A stretch of DNA of 64,000 nucleotides. Source: Marichromatium bheemlicum (lineage in GTDB: Bacteria; Pseudomonadota; Gammaproteobacteria; Chromatiales; Chromatiaceae). A model generated the notes under the pieces. It worked only from the letters and a program-made list of their open reading frames with translations, was not told where the DNA came from and did no database searches. The stretch covers positions 1 through 64,000 of the forward strand of contig NZ_JAAXKX010000009.1 of NCBI RefSeq assembly GCF_012276755.1. Direction: 5' to 3'. Numbering within the stretch: position 1 is the first letter of the stretch; every line of letters starts with the position of its first letter. The position numbers were made by a program, and so were the translations under genes. This document shows, piece after piece, positions 37,716-45,925 of this stretch.

Positions 37716-38396
37716 CTAACTACCGATGCGGAACACACTGTTGAAATCGACGTTGCCGATGCCCTGCACCTGCAGCACCAGCCCGCTGTCCTCCCCGCCC
37801 AGGGCGACGCTGTTGACCTCGCCATTGACCAGGGTGTAGAGCGCCTCCGAGCCCTCCCCGAGCAGCGCCCGGGAGCGGAATTCATAGGTCCCGCTCGGCG
37901 CCTCCGTGCCCGCATCCGTCAAACCGTCCCAGGTGAAATCATGCAAACCGGATGCCTTGCTCCCGAGATCCATGGTGCGAATCACCTGCCCGGCCTCGTC
38001 ATAGACCTCGACCGTGACCCCGGTCCCAGAACTCGGCAGGCTGATGGCGCCCTGCACCGCCTCGCCCGACTGGAGTTCGAAGTTCTCCACCGGCACCAAC
38101 ACATCGCGACCGACCAGCGAGGCCCCTTGCAGGGTCTGCCACTGACTGAACGATTGCGCCAGCGATTCGAAGGCGACGGTCAACTCCTCGATCCCGGTGA
38201 CCGTGGAGAACTGCGCCATCTCACCGAGGAACTCACCATTCTCCATCGGTTTGAGCGGGTCTTGGTTGGAGAGCTGGGTGGTCATCAGCTTGAGGAAGTC
38301 CTCCTGGCCGAGCGAATTGTCCGTCGGCTCCTTCTTGGTGGCCTCATAACTGTTGAGCCCCAGACCGCTGAGGACGTCATTGGTGATCTCGCTCAT
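37716..38396 (-). CDS. flgD: hook cap / scaffolding protein FlgD
   Basis: FlgD caps the growing hook and directs FlgE addition. The 226-residue protein has the conserved N-terminal block LGQEDFLKLMTTQLSNQDPL followed by KPMENGEFLGEMAQFSTVTGIEEL. A C-terminal FlgD Ig-like/tudor region follows (about 90-220). It sits between flgC and flgE, 76 bp before flgE. Its length is normal, in contrast to the enlarged FlgE it handles. Confidence 0.96.
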   Translation of the reverse strand: MSEITNDVLSGLGLNSYEATKKEPTDNSLGQEDFLKLMTTQLSNQDPLKPMENGEFLGEMAQFSTVTGIEELTVAFESLAQSFSQWQTLQGASLVGRDVLVPVENFELQSGEAVQGAISLPSSGTGVTVEVYDEAGQVIRTMDLGSKASGLHDFTWDGLTDAGTEAPSGTYEFRSRALLGEGSEALYTLVNGEVNSVALGGEDSGLVLQVQGIGNVDFNSVFRIGS

Positions 38397-38406
38397 GACT
38401 GGGCTC

Positions 38407-38826
38407 CTAGCGCTGGCCGACCTGCAGGGTGCGCTGCAACAGCTGACGCGAGGTATTCATCACCTCGACGTTGGCCTCATAGCTGCGCGAGGCCGACATC
38501 ATGTTGGCCATCTCCTCGACCACACTGATCGCCGGACGGAAGACATAACCTTCATCGTTGGCCTGCGGGTGGTTGGGTTCGTAGTTGGGGATCGGCTCAG
38601 CGGTGGAGTCGACGATATCGGCCACCCGCACCGGACGGGCCGCTCCCGTGGGGTCGCTGCGATCGAGCAGGGTCTGGAACAGCACCTGCTTCGACTTGTA
38701 GGTCTCCTCCGGTGAGCTTGCCGCAGTATTGGCATTGGCCAGATTGGAGGCGACGGTATTCAGGCGCACCGACTGCGCGGTCAGCGCCGAGGCCGAGGTG
38801 TTGAAGACACTAAAGAGGGTGCTCAT
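38407..38826 (-). CDS. flgC: proximal rod protein FlgC
   Basis: FlgC is a proximal rod subunit assembled after FlgB. The 139-residue protein shows VRLNTVASNLANANTAASS near the N terminus, GYVFRPAISVVEEMANMMSA, and the C-terminal RSYEANVEVMNTSRQLL, all family signatures at the family length. It starts 3 bp from the flgB stop. Confidence 0.97.
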   Translation of the reverse strand: MSTLFSVFNTSASALTAQSVRLNTVASNLANANTAASSPEETYKSKQVLFQTLLDRSDPTGAARPVRVADIVDSTAEPIPNYEPNHPQANDEGYVFRPAISVVEEMANMMSASRSYEANVEVMNTSRQLLQRTLQVGQR

Positions 38827-38829
38827 GCC

Positions 38830-39234
38830 TTACTCCTTGCGTAGTGCGGAGCGGATGCCGGAAACCCGACGGTTGAGGAACTCGAGGCTGCTCTGGAACT
38901 GCATGGCGTTCTCGGCGAAGGCGGCGCGCTCGAACTGGGGATCGACAGTATTACCGTCGAGTGCCGGTTGGGAGGGGATGCGGTAGAGCGGCGCCATCGC
39001 CGAGTCCAGATCGGCGCGGGGCGGTGGCAGATGGTCTTGCTGCGTCTGCTCCAGACGCAGCAGGTCATCACGCTCGACCTGAGTGGCGAGCGCGGCCCTG
39101 AAATCGATGTCCTGGGCCTTGTAGTTGGGGGTGTCGGCGTTGGCAAGGTTGGAGGCTAGCAGCTCCAGACGCTGCGCCCGCACCTGTACCGCCGCAGGCT
39201 GGATCCCCAGTGCCTTATCGAGTGAAAGACTCAT
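38830..39234 (-). CDS. flgB: proximal rod protein FlgB
   Basis: FlgB is the most basal rod subunit, first gene of the flgB-L operon. Start 39234 gives 134 residues (MSLSLDKALGIQPAAVQVRA), as in Pseudomonas FlgB; an in-frame ATG three codons earlier has no usable ribosome site. LASNLANADTPNYKAQDIDF is diagnostic. A near-perfect sigma-54 promoter sits about 40 bp upstream, so rod-hook genes belong to the sigma-54 class of the hierarchy. Confidence 0.96.
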   Translation of the reverse strand: MSLSLDKALGIQPAAVQVRAQRLELLASNLANADTPNYKAQDIDFRAALATQVERDDLLRLEQTQQDHLPPPRADLDSAMAPLYRIPSQPALDGNTVDPQFERAAFAENAMQFQSSLEFLNRRVSGIRSALRKE

Positions 39235-39271
39235 TTGGAACATGCCCGTCGCATTGAGTTAGCAAAACCAA

Positions 39272-39287
39272 TGCAAACTTTGAGCCA
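39272..39287 (-). promoter_or_regulatory. sigma-54 promoter of flgB operon
   Basis: Minus strand TGGCTCAAAGTTTGCA: -24 TGGC(T)C and -12 TTTGCA with GG and GC at the exact 10-bp interval. Only one position differs from the core TGGCAC-N5-TTGCA. The predicted start near 39260 gives a short leader. An upstream activator of the FleQ/FleR (FlrC) type is expected but is not encoded in the window. Confidence 0.85.
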
Positions 39288-39337
39288 AAAACAGAAGGAG
39301 GCTGACAGCGCCGGCAGCGCGTCACGAACAAGGACCA

Positions 39338-39409
39338 GGGCTGGGCTGGGCTGGGCTGGGCTGGGCTGGGCTGGGCTGGGCTGGGCTGGGCTGGGCTGGG
39401 CTGGGCTGG
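39338..39409. repeat. 5-bp tandem repeat (GGGCT), about 14 copies
   Basis: An uninterrupted 72-bp run of GGGCT between cheR and flgB. It begins about 50 bp upstream of the -24 box of the flgB sigma-54 promoter, in the zone where activators or IHF would normally bind. Each copy gained or lost shifts upstream sites by roughly half a helical turn. Confidence 0.95.
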
Positions 39410-39499
39410 AAAGAATAGAGCAGAGGTCAGGGTTGGTGCCAGCGGGCTTCCCGCGCGCGCCTCTTCAGCACGGCGGGATCGCCACGGGGCCGCTAACGG

Positions 39500-40312
39500 C
39501 TAGCGGCGCCGCAGCACCGCCCCCTTGGGCGTACGCACCATCTCGAAGGCGCTGGTATAGGAGCCGACCGACTCGGAGGCGCCGACGAAGAGATAGCCAC
39601 CGGGCTCCATCTGTCGGGCGATACCGTCAAAGACTCGACGCTTTGTCTCAGCCGAGAAATAGATCAACACGTTGCGACAGAAGACGATCTCGAACTTGCC
39701 GAGTGCGGCGTAGGACTCCATCAGGTTGAGCTTCTGGAAACGCACCCGGCGCTGGATATCGGGCTTGATGCGATGCCCGTTGGGCACGGTCTCGAAGAAA
39801 CGATCGCGCCGCTCCTTGCTCAGCCCGCGCACGATCCCGAGGCCATCGTAGAGACCCGCGCGCGCCTCGGCGAGTACGGTATCGGAGAGATCGGTTCCGA
39901 GCACGCTGGTCTGGATGTTCTTCGGCGGGAAGCTCTGCTCCCACTCGGCCAGCACCATGGCGATACTGTAGGGTTCCTGTCCACTCGAGCAGGCCGCCGA
40001 CCAGATACGGATCGGACGCTTCTTCTCGGCCAACTCGGGGAGGACGACGTGGCGCAAGATCTCGAACGGATAGACATCACGAAACCAGGAGGTCTCGTTG
40101 GTGGTCATCGCGTCGATCACGCGCGACTTGAGCGTCGGATCCGGTGAACGGCGCAGTGCGCGCAGCAGCTCCTCGACACTGGAGAAGGAGAACTCGCCGA
40201 GCAGCCGCGAGAGCCGACTGGAGACGAGATACTGACGGTTCTCGCCCAGCACCAGGCCACAACACTCGGAGAGAAAGCGCGAGAATTCGGCGTAGTCTTG
40301 CGGATCTATCAC
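39500..40312 (-). CDS. cheR: chemotaxis protein methyltransferase CheR
   Basis: CheR methylates glutamates of chemoreceptors using SAM, tuning adaptation. I favour a GTG start at 40312 (GAGG six bases upstream; protein MIDPQDYAEFSRFLSECCG, 270 aa). An in-frame ATG at 40333 would add seven residues. The N-terminal helical domain is followed by the SAM domain with SAACSSGQEPYSIAMVL, and NVLIYFSAETKRRV near the C-terminus. It lies directly after cheV. cheV-cheR beside flgA and flgB is the Pseudomonas arrangement. Confidence 0.94.
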   Translation of the reverse strand: MIDPQDYAEFSRFLSECCGLVLGENRQYLVSSRLSRLLGEFSFSSVEELLRALRRSPDPTLKSRVIDAMTTNETSWFRDVYPFEILRHVVLPELAEKKRPIRIWSAACSSGQEPYSIAMVLAEWEQSFPPKNIQTSVLGTDLSDTVLAEARAGLYDGLGIVRGLSKERRDRFFETVPNGHRIKPDIQRRVRFQKLNLMESYAALGKFEIVFCRNVLIYFSAETKRRVFDGIARQMEPGGYLFVGASESVGSYTSAFEMVRTPKGAVLRRR

Positions 40313-40435
40313 GACAGACCTCGACCGATACATCCGTTCGCATCCGCCCTACCCAGGCGCAGGACCACCCTGATCGAATCAATCAATGGAATACTCACAC
40401 TTTCAGCTTCAAGAGGACGGGGAAAACCGCCTTGG

Positions 40436-41368
40436 TCAGGACTCGCCAACGGACTGGCCGGCATACTTCATCACTATCGCCGCGAGTTCGTCCGGATCGA
40501 ACTTCGGCAGAAAGTCGCTGGCCCCGGCGCGCTTGACCATGTCGGCGTTGAACTGGCCACTCAACGAGGAGTGCAGCACCACCGGCAGGTCCTTGAGCTT
40601 GTTATTGTCGCGGATCTTGCGGGTCAGCGTATAGCCATCCATGCGCGGCATCTCGATATCGGAGATGACCATCTCGATGGTATCGGCAACCACTCCCGTC
40701 TCGGCCAGCTCCTCGAGGAAGTCGAGCGCGGCACGCCCGTCGGAGCGAGTCTCGACCTGGAAACCGATCTCGCCGATGGCCCGCTCGATCTGCTTGCGTG
40801 CGACCATGGAGTCGTCGACCACGAGGATGGACTTGTGGTGATCGATGTGCTCGGCACGCTCCAGCGTCGTCTCCGAGACGTCCTCCTTGAGCTGATTGAT
40901 GGCCGCAAACACCCGTTCGACATCGATGATCTGCACCAGCCGGCCCTCGACCTCGGTGACCGCCACCAGGTAGCTCTCCTGTTCGGTCCCACGTGGCGGA
41001 GGCTTCACCGTCTCCCAGTTGACGTTGACGATGCGATCGACGGCAGAGACCCAGAACCCCTGTACCGAGCGGTTGAACTCGGTGACGATCACCTTGGCGT
41101 CGGTGTCGTCCACGGGCCTGTCGATGAAGCCGATGGCCTGGGCCAGGTCGATGATCGAGACCGTACGATCGCGAATGGTGGCCACCCCACGCACGATCGC
41201 ACTCGCCCCAGGCAACTGCTGCAGCTTGGGGCGTGCGATCACCTCGCGCACCTTGAACACATTGATGCCGAACGTCTGATCGCCGCCGAGGTGGAACAGC
41301 AGCAACTCCATGCGATTCTGCCCCACCATGCGGGTACGCTGATCGACATCGTCAATAAACTGACTCAT
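40436..41368 (-). CDS. cheV: chemotaxis coupling protein CheV (CheW-REC)
   Basis: CheV couples receptors to CheA and adds a phosphorylatable receiver that may damp signalling. The 310-residue protein has a CheW-like domain (about 15-165) and a receiver domain (about 178-305) with phosphoacceptor Asp237 in ISDIEMPRMDGY and acidic pocket VVDDS. It is divergent from flgA; the 238-bp gap between their starts must hold both promoters, though I could not identify boxes. Confidence 0.95.
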   Translation of the reverse strand: MSQFIDDVDQRTRMVGQNRMELLLFHLGGDQTFGINVFKVREVIARPKLQQLPGASAIVRGVATIRDRTVSIIDLAQAIGFIDRPVDDTDAKVIVTEFNRSVQGFWVSAVDRIVNVNWETVKPPPRGTEQESYLVAVTEVEGRLVQIIDVERVFAAINQLKEDVSETTLERAEHIDHHKSILVVDDSMVARKQIERAIGEIGFQVETRSDGRAALDFLEELAETGVVADTIEMVISDIEMPRMDGYTLTRKIRDNNKLKDLPVVLHSSLSGQFNADMVKRAGASDFLPKFDPDELAAIVMKYAGQSVGES

Positions 41369-41606
41369 CTACCACCTCCAAGTCGAGGCCCGCCGGCCAG
41401 GGTGCCTTACGCCTTGAGCATGATAGCCCAAGCAGACGAGCTGCATGAATGAATTCGGACCACAAGGTCCCGCATGCCACCGCTCAGATCAACAGCGGTG
41501 GACGACTCCGCGGTGATCGGGAACGGTGTGATTTTTGCATGTTTTCCGATACCCGGCGTCCACGCACCCGTTTCTCGACGCCCCCAGACTCACAGTGGTG
41601 ACCCCC

Positions 41607-42362
41607 ATGCAGCCATCCATCGCCACCGACGGCCCCCTCTCCCCTCTCGCCCAGACACTGATACGGGGCACGCTCGCGCTCATCGTGCTCCTTGCCGCCG
41701 TCTCGGTAGCGCCCGCCTACGCCGATGAGGTCGAGTCGATCGAGCGCCTGCGCGACACCGTTGCGACCTATCTCTCCGCAATCACCCAGCGCAGCGGCAC
41801 CGACGAGGTCGAGGTCGAGGTCGGCCAGCTCGATGCGCGCCTGCGTCTGGCCCGCTGCGCTCGCACCCCGAGCGCCAGCCTCGCCCCCGGCGCCCGCACC
41901 GTCGGCGCGACCACGGTCAACCTGCGCTGCACCGAGCCGGTACCATGGTCGATCTTCGTACCCGCACGGGTCGAGCGCTACGCCCAGGTGCTGGTGGTCG
42001 CGCGACCGATCACCCGACAACAACGCTTGCAGGCGAAAGACCTGCGCCGCGAGCGCCAGGCCCTCTCGAGCCTCAGTGGCGGTTACTTCAAGGAGCTGGA
42101 TGCCGTCATCGGCATGGAGGCCCGACGTGCCCTGACCCCGGGACAGGTTCTCACCAGCGCCCATGTCGCACCCCGCAAGCTCGTCGAGCGCGGACAGCTG
42201 GTCACCATCTACTCGGGGAGTGGCGGCCTGATGGTCCGAATGTCCGGCGAGGCGCTCGAGGACGGAACGGCAGGGCAGCGTATCCGGGTACGCAACCGCT
42301 CCTCACGCCGAATCGTCGAAGGTTATGTGGAACCCTCAGGGCATATCCACGTACCATTGTAG
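41607..42362 (+). CDS. flgA: P-ring assembly chaperone FlgA
   Basis: FlgA is the periplasmic chaperone for FlgI. The frame opens at 41535, but the ATG at 41607 (MQPSIATDGPLSPL) gives a sensible signal peptide (hydrophobic LALIVLLAAVSVAPAYA) and 251 residues. The mature protein has the SAF-like C-terminal domain with RRALTPGQVLTSAHV and VRVRNRSSRRIVEGYVE-like ending. It is first of the plus-strand flgA-flgM-flgN-ycgR series. Confidence 0.94.
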   Translation: MQPSIATDGPLSPLAQTLIRGTLALIVLLAAVSVAPAYADEVESIERLRDTVATYLSAITQRSGTDEVEVEVGQLDARLRLARCARTPSASLAPGARTVGATTVNLRCTEPVPWSIFVPARVERYAQVLVVARPITRQQRLQAKDLRRERQALSSLSGGYFKELDAVIGMEARRALTPGQVLTSAHVAPRKLVERGQLVTIYSGSGGLMVRMSGEALEDGTAGQRIRVRNRSSRRIVEGYVEPSGHIHVPL

Positions 42363-42399
42363 CCAATGGTGGGGCTGCAACGGAGACACGACAATGGAC

Positions 42400-42426
42400 T
42401 ACAGTTTCCTAGTCGACGGCCGTTAC
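42400..42426 (+). promoter_or_regulatory. sigma-28 (FliA) promoter for flgM
   Basis: TACAGTTT, 11-bp spacer, GCCGTTAC: 13 of 16 matches to the FliA consensus. It lies in the flgA-flgM gap, with a predicted start about 30 nt before the flgM ATG. FliA-dependent transcription of its own anti-sigma factor is the rule in enteric bacteria and Pseudomonas. Confidence 0.7.
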
Positions 42427-42461
42427 CAGTTGTGAGCCCACGTCGATCGGAAGCCACGCCA

Positions 42462-42776
42462 ATGGACATCAAGAACCTCACCCAGACCGCATTCCGCACC
42501 GATGGCAACAACTCGACCGGCAGCAGCGTGCGCGGCGGCGGCGCCAAGGCGCCAGCGGGCGAGGCCCCGGCGCGCGCTGGCAGCGAGGGTGGGGAAATGG
42601 TCACCCTGACCTCGGCCGCCCAGAGCATGAGCGCAGCGCGCACCGACGCCGCCGAACCACCGGTCGACGAGGCCAAGGTCGCGCAGATCAAGCAGGCCAT
42701 CGCCGAGGGGCGCTATCCGATCGACAATCAGCAACTGGCCGACAACATCATCGAATTCGAGCGCCTGTTGGCCTGA
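42462..42776 (+). CDS. flgM: anti-sigma-28 factor FlgM
   Basis: FlgM holds FliA inactive until the hook is finished and FlgM is exported. The start at 42462 (MDIKNLTQTAFRTDGNNSTG) gives 104 residues, the usual size. The disordered N half carries the export signal. The C half has DEAKVAQIKQAIAEGRYPID and IIEFERLLA, the FliA-binding helices. A FliA-type promoter immediately upstream gives a feedback loop with fliA at 53.8 kb. Confidence 0.95.
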   Translation: MDIKNLTQTAFRTDGNNSTGSSVRGGGAKAPAGEAPARAGSEGGEMVTLTSAAQSMSAARTDAAEPPVDEAKVAQIKQAIAEGRYPIDNQQLADNIIEFERLLA

Positions 42777-42800
42777 ATCACCGTCTGACGAGGTTGGTCC

Positions 42801-43277
42801 ATGGAGCACACCGGTCCCTTCGCGCACTCACTCGAGACCGCCATCGCCTTAGCGACGCGTCTCGAGCAGGCGTTGTTCGACGAGACCCGGGCGATCGAGT
42901 TGCGTGATCCCGACGAGCTGCAACACGTCGTCGCCGGTAAACAGCAACTGGCCGACCAGCTCGAGGAGGAAACGCTGCGCATGAAGCAGTGGGTCGAGGA
43001 GGCCGGGCACACCTTCAACGCCCAAGGGGTGGAGCGATTGCTCGAACACGTCGATCCACAGCGCACCCTCACCGAGCGCTGGGACGCGTTGCGCGACTTC
43101 ATCGTACGTTGCGACCAGCTCAACCGCACCAATGCGGCACTGATCAATCGCGACCGCAAACGCGTCACCCTCTCGCTACGTATCCTCCGCGGCGAAGACC
43201 CCAACGCCACGACCTACGACCCACGCGGCCAGGCCGACAACGGCACCCCACACAGCCGCACCATCAGCCGCGCCTGA
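42801..43277 (+). CDS. flgN: FlgN-family export chaperone
   Basis: FlgN escorts the junction proteins FlgK and FlgL to the export gate. The 158-residue protein is a long helical hairpin (about 10-135) with a disordered tail, matching the FlgN fold. Its position directly after flgM is conserved. Its clients here are unusually large. A 21-bp tandem duplication overlaps the last codons and stop. Confidence 0.88.
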   Translation: MEHTGPFAHSLETAIALATRLEQALFDETRAIELRDPDELQHVVAGKQQLADQLEEETLRMKQWVEEAGHTFNAQGVERLLEHVDPQRTLTERWDALRDFIVRCDQLNRTNAALINRDRKRVTLSLRILRGEDPNATTYDPRGQADNGTPHSRTISRA

Positions 43278-43299
43278 CGCACCATCCGCCGCGCCTGAC
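43257..43299 (+). repeat. 21-bp tandem duplication at the flgN stop
   Basis: CGCACCATCAGCCGCGCCTG-AC (43257-43278) is repeated with one mismatch at 43278-43299. The duplication carries the flgN stop codon, so loss of one copy would leave the protein unchanged. Confidence 0.85.
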
Positions 43300-43367
43300 C
43301 CCGGACGCAGCGGCATCACACAATTCGCCCGGGCGCTCCCCGAGCCACACACAACCCGAGCAGCACC

Positions 43368-44078
43368 ATGGCCGCAGAAGAGCTGATCACCAGCGCCCAG
43401 CGCATCTCCACCATTCTCAGCGACATGAATCACCGCCTGCTGGTGGTCAACGTCCGCATCGATCCCGACGGTCCGCTGTTCGCCTCCTCGCTGATCCGGC
43501 TCGACAGTACGCAACGCACCCTGTTTCTCGACGAACTCCACCCCGAGGAGGGACACCACCAGGTCAGTCAGGCGCATCAGATCCGCGTCTATGGCAACCT
43601 GCGGGGGATCGCCATCCGTTTCTCGACCCAGGTCGCCGACATCCTCGAGGAGGATGGAATCGCGCTTTATGGCTGCCCCTATCCCGAGGCGCTCAATTAT
43701 CTACAGCGCCGCGAGATCTTCCGCGCCCCCCTGCCCTTCGGCGAGATCCGCCGTGTCCATCTGCACCATGTCAACTCGAGCGACACCCTCAGCGGTCGAC
43801 TGCTCGATCTCTCGGCCAAGGGCTTCTGCCTCGAGGTCGACTGGAGCGATATCGCCCGTCTCGAGCCCGGCACCCTGCTGCATTACACCGGGATGCAGCT
43901 ACCGATGCTCAACACCCCGTTGACCGGAGAGGCGGTCTTGATCAATAGCCGTCCTGTGGCCGAACCCGGACGCTTTGCGGCCGGCTTTCGCATCGTCAAC
44001 CTCGACCAGGGCACCGAGCGCGCACTGATGCGCGCGACCCTGCACTATCAACGCGAGGCCCGCAAGGTCGCCGTCTAA
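43368..44078 (+). CDS. ycgR: flagellar brake protein YcgR-type (PilZ domain)
   Basis: YcgR-type proteins bind cyclic di-GMP and slow the motor by contact with stator or switch. The 236-residue protein has an N-terminal YcgR domain (about 10-108) and a C-terminal PilZ domain. The c-di-GMP motifs are visible: QRREIFRAPLP (RxxxR) at the domain boundary and DLSAKGFC (D-x-S-x-x-G). It follows flgN by 90 bp, as in Pseudomonas, where the equivalent gene links second-messenger levels to swimming. Confidence 0.9.
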   Translation: MAAEELITSAQRISTILSDMNHRLLVVNVRIDPDGPLFASSLIRLDSTQRTLFLDELHPEEGHHQVSQAHQIRVYGNLRGIAIRFSTQVADILEEDGIALYGCPYPEALNYLQRREIFRAPLPFGEIRRVHLHHVNSSDTLSGRLLDLSAKGFCLEVDWSDIARLEPGTLLHYTGMQLPMLNTPLTGEAVLINSRPVAEPGRFAAGFRIVNLDQGTERALMRATLHYQREARKVAV

Positions 44079-44096
44079 CCCGCACCGACGTCCCCG

Positions 44097-45602
44097 ATGA
44101 GCGCACCCATCCCCCCCAAACCAACAGCGCTACCACCACGACCCAACCTCTCCCCTCAGGGGGCTCAGGGGGCTCAGGGGGCTCAGGGGGCTCAGGGGGC
44201 TCAGGGGGCTCAGGGGAGCCAAACACAGTCCTTGGTCCAGACCCAATCCCTGGCACGACTCAGCACGCCCGATCTCACACCGATTCGCAGCGGCGCGCTC
44301 ACTCAGGTTGCAGAACGGCTCACCCCCGCTACCATGCACGGCGGCGGCTCAAACACCACGCGCCAGGCGCAGACGACGCAGCAGCCCCAAGGCGCCTCCC
44401 CCCACCAGCCGATGCGTCAACCCCTAGAGTTGACCCTGGGTCTGCGACTCGAACTCAAGCTCGAGTCCACTACGGCGCGTAGCACTACCACAACCGAGAC
44501 CATCGCCCGGATCCGCCCCGCCGGTGGGGATTCGGTCTGGTCAGCGCCCGTGCGTCTACAGCTGTTGATGCCCGGCAACAGTCGCCCACAGGGTAGCGCT
44601 CCAGCCGCCGCCGGGACCGCTCCCCCCACCCCGACCACACCGGTAACCGCTGAGGTCATCGCACTGCGCCCCATCCCGACCCTGCGCCTGCTCCCCGCAA
44701 CCGGCACCCCGACACCCGGCGGCGGTGTGGTGATGACGCACGACTGGGTGGTTCAACAACTCAGGACCCACCTCCCCCAGGCGCAAGCACTCGCCGAGGG
44801 TCTCGGTCACTGGGTTCAACGGCTAAGCTCCCCTACTCCAGCCAGCCCCAAGGGGCTCGCCCCCGACAGTGGTGCCGCCACCGATCCACTCATGGCCCGC
44901 CTCACTCGACTGCTCAACCGCTTGCCGGACAGCGCCACATTGACCGATCCCGGACGCCTGCAGCAAAGGGTTGAGGGCTCAGGGATCTGGCTCGAGGCCC
45001 GACTGGCACAGCTTGCGCACACCCCAGGCGCCACCACCACCCTCGCTGATGACCTCAAGGGACAGTTATTACAAATTGCCGAGCAACTCAGACGACACCA
45101 CCAGGATCAGGTAACCGCCGATGCAGCACAGCGCAGCCTGCTCTCGAGCGCCGCGAGCAAGGCCCTGGAGAAAGAAGCCGAAGGGATGCTCAAACAGCTC
45201 ATCAGCCTTCAGCTACAACCACTGGAGCAGCCGGCTGAGCAACCACGCTGGGTGCTCGAGCTGCCTTATCGTGAGGGCGGGGGTGTGAATACGGTCCAGG
45301 CCGAGATCGAGCGTGAACGAAGACCAGAAGATGCCGAGGAGGCCGGCTGGACCATCCGCCTGCGGCTGGACCTGCCCGAACTCGGCCCACTCGCCATTCG
45401 TCTTACCTTCAAAGAGCAGCAACTGCGTGCCAGCCTCGTGGCCGAGCAGGCAACCACCGCAGCATTACTACGTCATCAGTTACCGCTGCTGCGCCACCAA
45501 CTCGAGGCACGCGAACTCGAGATCGCCTCTCTACATGCCGGTCAAGGGCGTACCCCGGACCCCGCACGACCGGTTGGCCCCCTGTTCAGCGAGCAGGCAT
45601 GA
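44097..45602 (+). CDS. fliK: FliK-type hook-length control protein
   Basis: The 501-residue protein is low-complexity in its N-terminal two-thirds (Pro, Thr, Gln, Ala) and ends in a folded FliK/Flg_hook domain (about 385-490, LPELGPLAIRLTFKEQQLRA and LRHQLEARELEIASL). This is the molecular-ruler architecture. A GAQ tripeptide is repeated six times near residues 22-40, encoded by a 9-bp tandem repeat. The gene overlaps the FlhB-C-like gene by 4 bp, a pairing that suits substrate-switch control. Whether it is the main hook ruler or a second paralogue cannot be told here. Confidence 0.85.
   Translation: MSAPIPPKPTALPPRPNLSPQGAQGAQGAQGAQGAQGAQGSQTQSLVQTQSLARLSTPDLTPIRSGALTQVAERLTPATMHGGGSNTTRQAQTTQQPQGASPHQPMRQPLELTLGLRLELKLESTTARSTTTTETIARIRPAGGDSVWSAPVRLQLLMPGNSRPQGSAPAAAGTAPPTPTTPVTAEVIALRPIPTLRLLPATGTPTPGGGVVMTHDWVVQQLRTHLPQAQALAEGLGHWVQRLSSPTPASPKGLAPDSGAATDPLMARLTRLLNRLPDSATLTDPGRLQQRVEGSGIWLEARLAQLAHTPGATTTLADDLKGQLLQIAEQLRRHHQDQVTADAAQRSLLSSAASKALEKEAEGMLKQLISLQLQPLEQPAEQPRWVLELPYREGGGVNTVQAEIERERRPEDAEEAGWTIRLRLDLPELGPLAIRLTFKEQQLRASLVAEQATTAALLRHQLPLLRHQLEARELEIASLHAGQGRTPDPARPVGPLFSEQA
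44155..44217 (+). repeat. 9-bp in-frame repeat (CTCAGGGGG) in fliK
   Basis: Six exact copies of CTCAGGGGG plus a seventh ending in a variant base, encoding Gly-Ala-Gln repeats. Copy-number change would lengthen or shorten the ruler by three residues without a frameshift. Confidence 0.95.
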
Positions 45603-45910
45603 GCAGAGACGACGAACTGCGTGAGCAGACCCCAGGCAAGGCAGTGGCACTGCACTGGGACACGCGTAACGCACCTCGCATCACCGCCTCCGGACAAGGC
45701 ATCACCGCCGAGCAGATCGTGCGCATCGCCGAGGCACACGACATCCCGCTGCACGCCGATCGCCAGCTCACCGAGGCACTGGCGCAGATTCCAATCGGTG
45801 ACGAGATTCCACCGGAACTCTATGTCGCCGTTGCCGAGGTCCTGGCATTCGTGTTCGCGCTCGCCGGCATCGATCCCCGCCCGTCGACCTCAGAGGAGGC
45901 GACGGATTGA
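45599..45910 (+). CDS. fhlB: FlhB C-terminal-domain-like protein (FhlB/YlqH family)
   Basis: A 103-residue soluble protein resembling the cytoplasmic C-terminal part of FlhB: VALHWDTRNAPRITASGQGI, AEAHDIPLHADRQLTEALAQ and the ending IPPELYVAVAEVLAFVFAL. It lacks the transmembrane part and the NPTH autocleavage loop. Such proteins can partly replace the cleaved FlhB fragment in export. Its ATG overlaps the fliK stop (ATGA), so ruler and gate-switch fragment are co-translated. Confidence 0.88.
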   Translation: MSRDDELREQTPGKAVALHWDTRNAPRITASGQGITAEQIVRIAEAHDIPLHADRQLTEALAQIPIGDEIPPELYVAVAEVLAFVFALAGIDPRPSTSEEATD

Positions 45911-45925
45911 CGATGCCGCAAGTCC

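Noticed and set aside
39235-39729. Plus-strand frame running through the GGGCT array
   Set aside because: The repeat is a multiple of five and simply lacks stops. The frame is antisense to cheR and has no ribosome site or recognisable product.
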